Positions 33,702 through 39,474 of a stretch of DNA of 39,474 bases are shown piece after piece. The position numbers and the translations under genes are program-made. Numbering within the stretch: the first letter of the stretch is position 1; each line of letters starts with the position of its first letter. The stretch lies in the NCBI RefSeq assembly GCF_008629695.1, contig NZ_VWSH01000001.1:1678672-1718145 (forward strand). Direction: 5' to 3'. Origin of the DNA: Taibaiella lutea. GTDB taxonomy: Bacteria; Bacteroidota; Bacteroidia; Chitinophagales; Chitinophagaceae. The notes beneath the pieces are model-generated. The model made no database searches. It was not told the DNA's origin and was given only the letters and a program-made list of their open reading frames with translations.

Positions 33702-35534
33702 ATGAAATCTTTACTTCCCATCGCGTTCCTGTTTTTTGGCATACAGGCTTATTGTCAGATTCCTTTAAAAACCAATGCAGACCTGAATCAGGTACTTGTG
33801 TACCGTTCGGGTGCAGAAATGAATCATAAAGCCAAAATCAGTTTACCGCAAGGCAGCAGCGAAATCGTGATTAATAATGTTGCTAATACTATTGACGAGA
33901 AAACAATACAAGTCGGTTCTAATGCCAATATCTCCATCCTGTCGGTAAGGTTTGCAAAAGACTATGTAAAAGATGAAATTAAAACTCCGGAGTATATTAT
34001 TCTGGAAGACAGTGTAAAGTCATTAAAGAAAGTCATGACAGGATTTGACATTCAACGCCAGGCAGAACAAAGTGTGCTTGATTTACTGGATAAAAACAGC
34101 ACTATTGGTGGTGCCAATACCGGGGTTTCCATTGCTGAATTAATAAAGCTTGCAGATTATTATAAAGCCAAACAATTAGAAGTAAGCAACAATATTTCTA
34201 AAATAGACGAGGAGGCTAATTTGAAACAAGCCATCATTTCAAAATTGGAACTGCAAATGCTGGAGTTACGCAGTGCAAATACAAATAACGGCGGTCAGAT
34301 AATATTACAAGTCATTGCAAAGAATGCTGCAACAACCGATTTCAATATCAGCTACATAAGTCCAAATGCAGGCTGGAATGCATTTTACGATCTTCGTGCA
34401 GATAAAATAAACGAGCCGCTAAAGTTATCGTACAAAGCAAATGTTGTTCAGAATACAGGTATTGACTGGAAGAAAGTAAAGTTGGTTTTATCCACCGGAA
34501 ATCCGGCCATAAGCGGAACTGCGCCTGATATGAATCCATGGTTTCTTGCATTTCAACAAAATTATAATGTAGTCGGACAAAGCTCAAACCTGGCAGAAGT
34601 TTCAATAGCAGCATATGGCTCTCCTATATCTCAAGGCAGTTATGTTGGAGCTTCAGATCTTTATAAAGCAATCGAGGGAGGAGCGCCAGGCGTTCAGGTA
34701 AGAGGTAGGAGTTCTATCAGTCCGCCAGTAAAGCCTTTGATTATTCTCGATGGAAATCCTTACGACGGCGATATAAACTCTATTAATGCTTCGGATATAT
34801 CCAGCATGACTGTCCTGAAAGATGCGAATGCAACATCGCTTTATGGCTCCCGTGGTGCTAATGGTGTCATTGTGGTTACAACGAAAAATAAATCTTTAAG
34901 CAATTATACCACACAAAGCGAAAATAACTTAAACACTACTTTTGACATTGATATCCCTTACGATATCGCTTCAAATGCAAAGCCGAATACAGTTTCATTA
35001 CAGGAATATAAAATGCCTGCACAATATCAATATTTAGCTATCCCCAAATTAGATCCTGATGCTTTCCTGATGGCAGACATTACCGATTATGGCAAGCTGA
35101 ATCTTTTGCCGGGCGAAGGCAATGTTCTTTTTGAAAACATGTATGTCGGTAAGTCTTTCATTAATCCGGGAAGCACAAACGATACATTAAACCTGAGCAT
35201 GGGAAGGGATAAGCAGATTATTGTAAAACGTGAGAAAGTTGCAGAATCAAGCGGAACCAAATTCCTTGGAAGCAACAGGAAACAAATATTTACTTATGAG
35301 ATAAAGGTGCGTAACAATAAAAAAGATGCTATTAATCTTACATTGAAAGACCAGTATCCTGTCTCTACCGACAAAGATTTAGAAATTGAATTATTACAAT
35401 CTGATGAAGCTGCCATTAATAAGGAAAAGGGCGAATTGACATGGAAATTAAATGTAGCCTCCGGTGAAACCAAAAAAGTAAGAATTAGTTATTCCATTAA
35501 ATACCCGACTGACAAGGTTCTTGCCAATTTATAG
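33702..35534 (+). CDS. DUF4139/MuiA-family protein with an inserted TonB-plug-like segment
   Basis: A 610-residue exported protein. A signal peptide (about 1-18, ending AYCQ) is followed by a DUF4140-like N-terminal segment (LVYRSGAEMNHKAKISLPQG, NNVANTIDEKTIQV), a helical coiled-coil-like region (about 105-200), and a DUF4139 domain from about 205 to the end (YISPNAGWNAFYDLRADKI, IDWKKVKLVLSTGNP, NRKQIFTYEIKVRNNKKDAINLTLKDQYPVS). About residues 300-395 interrupt DUF4139 with a SusC-type receptor-plug-like stretch: PLIILDGNPYDGDI, INASDISSMTVLKDANATSLYGSRGANGVIVVTTK. No receptor barrel follows; the DUF4139 part resumes near NTTFDIDIPYDIASNAKPNTVSL. It probably acts at the outer envelope. Function of the family is poorly defined. 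Confidence 0.88.
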   Translation: MKSLLPIAFLFFGIQAYCQIPLKTNADLNQVLVYRSGAEMNHKAKISLPQGSSEIVINNVANTIDEKTIQVGSNANISILSVRFAKDYVKDEIKTPEYIILEDSVKSLKKVMTGFDIQRQAEQSVLDLLDKNSTIGGANTGVSIAELIKLADYYKAKQLEVSNNISKIDEEANLKQAIISKLELQMLELRSANTNNGGQIILQVIAKNAATTDFNISYISPNAGWNAFYDLRADKINEPLKLSYKANVVQNTGIDWKKVKLVLSTGNPAISGTAPDMNPWFLAFQQNYNVVGQSSNLAEVSIAAYGSPISQGSYVGASDLYKAIEGGAPGVQVRGRSSISPPVKPLIILDGNPYDGDINSINASDISSMTVLKDANATSLYGSRGANGVIVVTTKNKSLSNYTTQSENNLNTTFDIDIPYDIASNAKPNTVSLQEYKMPAQYQYLAIPKLDPDAFLMADITDYGKLNLLPGEGNVLFENMYVGKSFINPGSTNDTLNLSMGRDKQIIVKREKVAESSGTKFLGSNRKQIFTYEIKVRNNKKDAINLTLKDQYPVSTDKDLEIELLQSDEAAINKEKGELTWKLNVASGETKKVRISYSIKYPTDKVLANL

Positions 35535-35563
35535 TTACCAACTCGATTTTCAATGTGAATAAG

Positions 35564-35596
35564 AAAGCGATAGCCTTTGTTCTGGGCTATCGCTTT
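35564..35596 (+). terminator. Terminator after the DUF4139 gene
   Basis: A 12-bp perfect stem (AAAGCGATAGCC with GGCTATCGCTTT) with a 9-nt loop, then TCTATAATT. Confidence 0.82.
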
Positions 35597-35686
35597 TCTA
35601 TAATTATTGATTCATTTTAAAATGGATACTTATTGTTGGTATGTGGTTGGAATAAAGATTCATTAAATGCAATGCGGCATTTTAAA

Positions 35687-35694
35687 TATCTTTG
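35687..35694 (+). promoter_or_regulatory. -7 box for purN
   Basis: TATCTTTG is an exact TAnnTTTG match. It lies downstream of the ATG at 35667, which therefore should not be the start. Transcription would begin near 35701. Confidence 0.6.
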
Positions 35695-35735
35695 CGGTCA
35701 AAATGAATATGGGCAACCATATTGGCAAACCGGTT

Positions 35736-36317
35736 ATGCATCCATTAATTTTATTTGCTTCAGGAAGAGGCTCCAATGTACAGGCTGTAATTGATTATTT
35801 TTCAAAGGAACAAAAGGCTTTTGTAGCACTGATTGTTTGTAATAATCCGGAAGCGGGCGTATTGGAGATTGCATCCAGACATCAAATTCCGGTACAACTT
35901 ATCGATAGAAAATCTTTTAAAGAAGAAGCCTTTGTTGAAGTATTGAAACAATACAAACCCTCATTATTAGTGCTTGCAGGCTTTTTATGGAAAGTCCCCG
36001 AATCAGTCGTAGCATCATTTTCAGGAAAAATTATCAATATCCATCCTGCGTTGTTACCAAAGTATGGCGGCAAAGGAATGTACGGCATGCATGTCCATAA
36101 TGCAGTGGTAGCTGCGAACGAAAAGGAATCCGGTATAACTATTCATTTTGTAAATGAGCATTATGACGAAGGCGCTACAATCGTACAGGCGCAATGCAAA
36201 TTATTACCGGAGGATTCGCCCGAACATCTGGCTGAAAAAATTCACAAACTGGAACATTATTTCTTTCCGAGAACGATTGAATTTTTATTGAAAGAAATCA
36301 ATATCGACATCGATTAG
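35736..36317 (+). CDS. purN: Phosphoribosylglycinamide formyltransferase (PurN)
   Basis: A 193-residue enzyme that transfers the formyl group from 10-formyltetrahydrofolate to GAR in purine synthesis. The phosphate-binding LFASGRGSNVQAV (near residues 4-16), LVLAGFLWKVP, the catalytic INIHPALLPKYGGKGMYG, and GITIHFVNEHYDEGATIVQA (with the catalytic Asp) are visible. I chose the ATG at 35736 because MHPLILFASG matches the family start. ATGs at 35703 and 35709 are also downstream of the promoter and cannot be excluded. The frame also opens at 35667, but that ATG is upstream of the promoter box. Confidence 0.92.
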   Translation: MHPLILFASGRGSNVQAVIDYFSKEQKAFVALIVCNNPEAGVLEIASRHQIPVQLIDRKSFKEEAFVEVLKQYKPSLLVLAGFLWKVPESVVASFSGKIINIHPALLPKYGGKGMYGMHVHNAVVAANEKESGITIHFVNEHYDEGATIVQAQCKLLPEDSPEHLAEKIHKLEHYFFPRTIEFLLKEINIDID

Positions 36318-36360
36318 TTTATTAGAAACAAACGCTGACAATATCTCCATTTAATCTAAG

Positions 36361-36410
36361 TAATAATAAAAAGCAACATTCAATTTTTTGAATGTTGCTT
36401 TTTATTATTA
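36361..36410. terminator. Very long bidirectional terminator after purN
   Basis: A perfect 23-bp stem (TAATAATAAAAAGCAACATT and onward) with a TTTT loop. It separates purN from the BlaI operator. Confidence 0.85.
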
Positions 36411-36442
36411 AAATATTTCTCCAGCATAACGTGTTTTTAAAA

Positions 36443-36468
36443 TTTATAACGTAATATTACGTTATAAA
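36443..36468. promoter_or_regulatory. Palindromic operator of the BlaI-type repressor
   Basis: A perfect 26-bp palindrome with half-site TTTATAACGTAAT lies just upstream of the BlaI gene. A further half-site, ATAACGT, lies 20 bp upstream (36426-36432). The likely -7 box TAATTTAG (36471-36478, one mismatch) abuts it, so a bound repressor would cover the -33 region. This is the classical arrangement for autorepression by BlaI/MecI-type dimers. Confidence 0.75.
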
Positions 36469-36483
36469 ACTAATTTAGATGTT

Positions 36484-36846
36484 ATGCAATCACTTACAAA
36501 AGCAGAAGAGCAGATTATGCATATTATCTGGGAAAAAGAAAAATGCCTGATCAGAGATATTATTGAAGACTTGGGAAATCCTGAAATGCCACACAGCACG
36601 GTATCTTCCGTGGTGCGGATTCTGGAGAAAAAAGGTTTTGTTTCACATAAAGCTTACGGTAAGACGTATGAATATTTCCCCATAGTAGCCAAAGAAGATT
36701 ATACTAAAACCGGATTAAAAGACTGGATAGGTAACTATTTCAATGGCTCGCCAAGTCAATTAGTTTCTTTTTTGGTAGAAAAAAAAGAACTCAAGTTAAA
36801 GGACTTAAATGAGTTGATGCAGCAATTGGAATCTTTAAAAAAGTAA
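36484..36846 (+). CDS. BlaI/MecI-family transcriptional repressor
   Basis: A 120-residue winged-helix protein. The DNA-binding domain is at about 1-75 (LTKAEEQIMHIIWEKEKCLIRDIIEDL...HSTVSSVVRILEKKGFVSHKAYGKTYEYFP), with the recognition helix around STVSSVVRILEKKG. A C-terminal dimerisation helix region (about 78-120) completes the fold. Family members repress their own operon and are inactivated by a partner M56 protease, encoded 20 nt downstream here. A perfect palindrome overlaps its promoter. The regulon beyond this operon is not visible in the window; the beta-lactamase-like gene at 26311 lacks the same operator. Confidence 0.92.
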   Translation: MQSLTKAEEQIMHIIWEKEKCLIRDIIEDLGNPEMPHSTVSSVVRILEKKGFVSHKAYGKTYEYFPIVAKEDYTKTGLKDWIGNYFNGSPSQLVSFLVEKKELKLKDLNELMQQLESLKK

Positions 36847-36866
36847 TAACCTAAAACTTTCATCCT

Positions 36867-38279
36867 ATGCTTATTTACCTTTTAAAAGTCAGCTTTATCT
36901 GGCTTGTATTGCTTTTAATATTTGAATCAGGATTCAAGAAGAGCAGAAATTTCAGGTTAAACCGCATCTATATCTTCATAAGTATTCTCGCGGGGCTTTT
37001 AATACCAATAGTTAACATTTCGATGCTACCTTCTGATGTTGCTATTCCGGAACAAAGGATTGCACAGGCCTATACAAAGACAATTGAAACAATTACACCG
37101 GGAAATACTGCTGCATTTAATGCTTCCTGGGATTGGGGCAAAATACTGCTTGGTTTATATATTGCCGGAGCATGCATTGCTTTCCTTTTTACAATCCGCG
37201 AAATTATTTTGATTTTAAAAAAAGCAATTTATGGAAATTATGAAATTACCCTGGAACACAAAATATTCAGCAGTAAGAAACAACATGCACCATTCTCCTT
37301 TATGGGATGGATATTCATTTCAGATTTACAATATTATTCCGAAAATGAGCTACAATACATCTTACAGCATGAAGACGCGCACAACCGCTACTACCATTGG
37401 ATAGACATGATAGGGATTCAGGTAATATTTATTCTTTTCTGGTTTCATCCGTTTGTGTGGTGGTTCAGGCATATCCTAAAAATGAACCACGAGTTTGAAG
37501 CGGATAGTGTTGCTGCTTCCGATAATCCTTATGAATACGGGCATTTTTTAATACAGCAGACATTGTTAAAGGGAACTCCTGTAATAGCGCATTCGTTTCA
37601 TTTTTCACCTATAAAAAACAGAATAACTATGCTTACTCAAAAAAGAAAATCAAGCACATGGAAATATGCGCTTGTATTACCGGTACTTTGTTGTTTTACG
37701 GTTTTGTTTGCCAAATCAACTCCGGGTAATCAAAGAATAAAAGAAGGCGATGTATCTACATTCAAAGGACATAAGTTTTACTGGAAAACAACAAAACCTG
37801 ATTCAGTTGTACAGAAAGCAATCGAAATGGGATTTGCACAGTTCAATCCGCAAACTTATATTTATAGAATGGATAATGACAGTGTTTATCAACATTATCA
37901 ACTTTCTATTAATCCTCAATTCAGAAGCGGCAACAAAGGTTTTTCTGAATATATCACGGAGCAATTAAAAGAAAAATACAAAGGAATTATAGATACAGTA
38001 ACTATTGCGAGGATTCACGTATCAAACGTTGTAATTAATGAAAAAGGAAAAATAGTCTATTATGAACTGACCTATATGTCTCAGTCAGATCATAGCAAAG
38101 CCATAACTTCAAATACGGTGTTGGATCCTATTGTTGATCAGATTATAGAAGAATCCCCTGCCTGGTTGCCTGGTGTTTATAATGGGAAGGAGGTTATGAG
38201 CTATATGGACGATGGCGGTGAATTTGTGCTGGGCTCAATCAGATTTAAAGTTGTTGCTTTTCCTGTGAAGAAAAATTAA
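36867..38279 (+). CDS. BlaR1-like M56 membrane metalloprotease with TonB-C-like domain
   Basis: A 470-residue protein. Transmembrane helices lie at about 1-20, 35-55, 92-116, 175-197 and 262-278. The M56 zinc site HEDAH is at 168-172, with the third-ligand region NHEFEAD around 207-213. After the last helix, residues 280-470 are extracytoplasmic. The end (VVINEKGKIVYYEL ... PAWLPGVYNGKEV ... IRFKVV) resembles a TonB C-terminal-type domain, and no penicillin-binding domain with SxxK/KTG motifs is present. The protein should sense an envelope signal and cleave the BlaI partner, but the signal need not be a beta-lactam. It forms an operon with the repressor gene. Confidence 0.88.
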   Translation: MLIYLLKVSFIWLVLLLIFESGFKKSRNFRLNRIYIFISILAGLLIPIVNISMLPSDVAIPEQRIAQAYTKTIETITPGNTAAFNASWDWGKILLGLYIAGACIAFLFTIREIILILKKAIYGNYEITLEHKIFSSKKQHAPFSFMGWIFISDLQYYSENELQYILQHEDAHNRYYHWIDMIGIQVIFILFWFHPFVWWFRHILKMNHEFEADSVAASDNPYEYGHFLIQQTLLKGTPVIAHSFHFSPIKNRITMLTQKRKSSTWKYALVLPVLCCFTVLFAKSTPGNQRIKEGDVSTFKGHKFYWKTTKPDSVVQKAIEMGFAQFNPQTYIYRMDNDSVYQHYQLSINPQFRSGNKGFSEYITEQLKEKYKGIIDTVTIARIHVSNVVINEKGKIVYYELTYMSQSDHSKAITSNTVLDPIVDQIIEESPAWLPGVYNGKEVMSYMDDGGEFVLGSIRFKVVAFPVKKN

Positions 38280-38292
38280 GATTGTAAGCTAT

Positions 38293-38338
38293 TAAAACAA
38301 TAAGAGAAAACAACAGTATGCTTTCTCTTATTGTTTTA
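38293..38338. terminator. Bidirectional terminator between the M56 gene and the DUF4198-like gene
   Basis: A 17-bp perfect stem (TAAAACAATAAGAGAAA and its complement) with a 12-nt loop and flanking A/T runs lies between converging genes. Confidence 0.82.
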
Positions 38339-38380
38339 GAATAATTTCATACCAATATAAAAAATCATAGCACCTAATAA

Positions 38381-39094
38381 TTATGATTTTGTATAAAAAG
38401 TGAATACCGTATAATCATTAGTATATGGCTTGCCATTGTGTTCCTTTTGCCCTTCAATTTTGACGGGAAAAGCCAATTGAATAAGCTGACCGCCTTTCCA
38501 TTCATCAGGGAACGTAAGCATACCTTTAGCATCTGTGGTCAAATTGTTTGTTGTGCTATCCAGATTACTCACCTCAACCATATTCTTTGCATATATTTTG
38601 CCTTCTTCCATCACAGTAAAATGTGTAGGATATCCCTTTGTAAGATCATCATTATTAATCTTCAATTGATAATGACCTTGACCGACTATAGTCGAACCTT
38701 TCTTAGATGCCGAAACGTTTACCACTGCAGCAGAAACATAAGTCAATCTCATTTCCTTATAAACATCTTTTACGACATGTACAAAGCTAAGTTTGTAGAT
38801 ACCCTTTTCTTTAGGTATGAAGGATGCTTTATAACAATCCTCTTCTTTACTTTTTTCTAAAATTTTGGTTGTACCGTCAGGAGTAGTTAATATCAATTTA
38901 CAGTCAGCAATATCTGAAAACCATTTTGCAGCAGAGGTTGGCTTATTCCATGAGAATTCTCCGAAAAAAACCTTTACTTCCTGTGTTACACCAACGCTTC
39001 CCATCGGTTTAGTTTCAATCCACATTTCATGCGCAGACAATATATGGCTGGTTAACAGAAAAAATATTACTGTCAATAATCCCGAAAATTTCAT
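38381..39094 (-). CDS. Secreted DUF4198-like protein
   Basis: A 237-residue exported protein. Signal peptide about 1-21 (LLTVIFFLLTSHILSA), after which the mature protein begins with HEMWIETKP, typical of DUF4198-family proteins; in some families this N-terminal His follows cleavage and binds metal. Beta-rich segments follow, including a first domain at about 25-120 and GYPTHFTVMEEGKIYAKNMVEV at about 155-175. Some relatives are linked to metal uptake or binding, but no transporter gene is adjacent, so the role is open. It is a single gene; the 5S rRNA gene lies upstream on the same strand behind its own terminator. Confidence 0.75.
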   Translation of the reverse strand: MKFSGLLTVIFFLLTSHILSAHEMWIETKPMGSVGVTQEVKVFFGEFSWNKPTSAAKWFSDIADCKLILTTPDGTTKILEKSKEEDCYKASFIPKEKGIYKLSFVHVVKDVYKEMRLTYVSAAVVNVSASKKGSTIVGQGHYQLKINNDDLTKGYPTHFTVMEEGKIYAKNMVEVSNLDSTTNNLTTDAKGMLTFPDEWKGGQLIQLAFPVKIEGQKEHNGKPYTNDYTVFTFYTKS

Positions 39095-39333
39095 TTAAAA
39101 TTTGATTTTGAGTATGATAAATATTGTATCCTGCTTCCATAAAGGAAATCAGATTGCGAAGGTATTATATCATCCGGCTAATAACTTTTAAATTCGGGAA
39201 TACCTATATCAATAATAGGAAAAGAGTGGGATCCGGATTTAGGGACTTATTATTGTCCAAGGCACAATTACTTAATGAAAGTAACAACTTCAGCAATAAT
39301 GTAATTTCATTGTTTTTCGCTTAATTGCACAAA

Positions 39334-39364
39334 AAAACCTTCAACTATTTAAGTTGAAGGTTTT
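39334..39364 (-). terminator. Terminator of the rRNA operon
   Basis: A 13-bp perfect stem (AAAACCTTCAACT and its complement) with a 5-nt loop begins 10 nt after the 5S 3' end. On the minus strand it ends in a run of seven T. Confidence 0.85.
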
Positions 39365-39374
39365 GTAATAAATA

Positions 39375-39474
<100 letters not shown>

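Noticed and set aside
35667-35735. Longer purN start at ATG 35667
   Set aside because: An exact TAnnTTTG box at 35687-35694 lies inside it, and the family-type N-terminus begins at the ATG at 35736.
38438-38860. Plus-strand 140-codon ORF inside the DUF4198-like gene
   Set aside because: It is antisense to a well-supported gene with signal peptide and family features; its own translation shows no domain.
39124-39324. Plus-strand 66-codon ORF between the DUF4198-like gene and the 5S rRNA
   Set aside because: It has no recognisable domain, signal or promoter, lies next to the rRNA terminator, and is short enough to arise by chance in AT-rich DNA.

Overview
The window looks like a stretch of chromosome from a Bacteroidota bacterium, most likely Chitinophagaceae-like. 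Evidence: large secreted proteins with type IX secretion (T9SS) type A C-terminal sorting domains, a YidC with the long periplasmic domain, families largely typical of Bacteroidota (DUF2723, DUF4349, DUF4139/MuiA, DUF6787-like), a Bacteroidota-type BlaI/M56 pair, and eleven exact TAnnTTTG -7 promoter boxes just upstream of start codons. Shine-Dalgarno sequences are mostly absent. Intergenic DNA is very AT-rich, coding DNA moderately so. No phage, transposon, CRISPR array or tRNA was seen; the DNA reads as core chromosome with a few accessory genes.

Layout. 1-8027 (minus strand): three paralogous secreted T9SS proteins, the leftmost cut by the window edge and open for its whole visible length (1079 codons), plus a small TPR gene. 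8028-8632: AT-rich gap. 8633-12902 (plus): a YfhO-family membrane protein and a TPR protein. 12979-15054: an ECF sigma factor followed by a membrane-anchored trypsin-like protease whose cytosolic N-terminus resembles an anti-sigma segment, and a divergent Thr/Pro-rich lipoprotein. The sigma-lipoprotein intergenic region holds two matching divergent promoter-like boxes (GGGTTAC-N14-CGkATwA). 15269-17289 (plus): DUF4349 lipoprotein and a sugar (heptose-phosphate-type) GHMP kinase. 17351-22944 (minus): small secreted protein, tadA, yidC, a coupled glycosylasparaginase-cutC pair and an outer-membrane barrel. 23106-27156 (plus): DUF2723 membrane protein and a class D beta-lactamase-like lipoprotein. 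27247-28191 (minus): LpxD-like acyltransferase. 28192-28540: a gap with a terminator that no annotated gene explains (candidate small RNA). 28541-32812 (plus): pseudouridine synthase, adk, a GT-C-like membrane protein, obgE and a small membrane protein. 32839-33573 (minus): recO. 33702-38279 (plus): a DUF4139 protein carrying an inserted TonB-plug-like segment, purN, and a BlaI/M56 regulatory pair under a perfect 26-bp palindromic operator. 38381-39094 (minus): a DUF4198-like secreted protein. 39375-39474: 5S rRNA (minus, its 5' end outside the window), with its terminator.

Best candidates for something undescribed: (1) the ECF sigma / protease-anti-sigma / lipoprotein unit with matched divergent promoters; (2) the DUF4139 protein with a SusC-like plug inserted into its beta-rich domain; (3) the orphan terminator and possible small RNA before the pseudouridine synthase gene; (4) the BlaI/M56 system, whose sensor ends in a TonB-C-like domain instead of a penicillin-binding domain. 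All family assignments were made by reading translated sequence without database searches.
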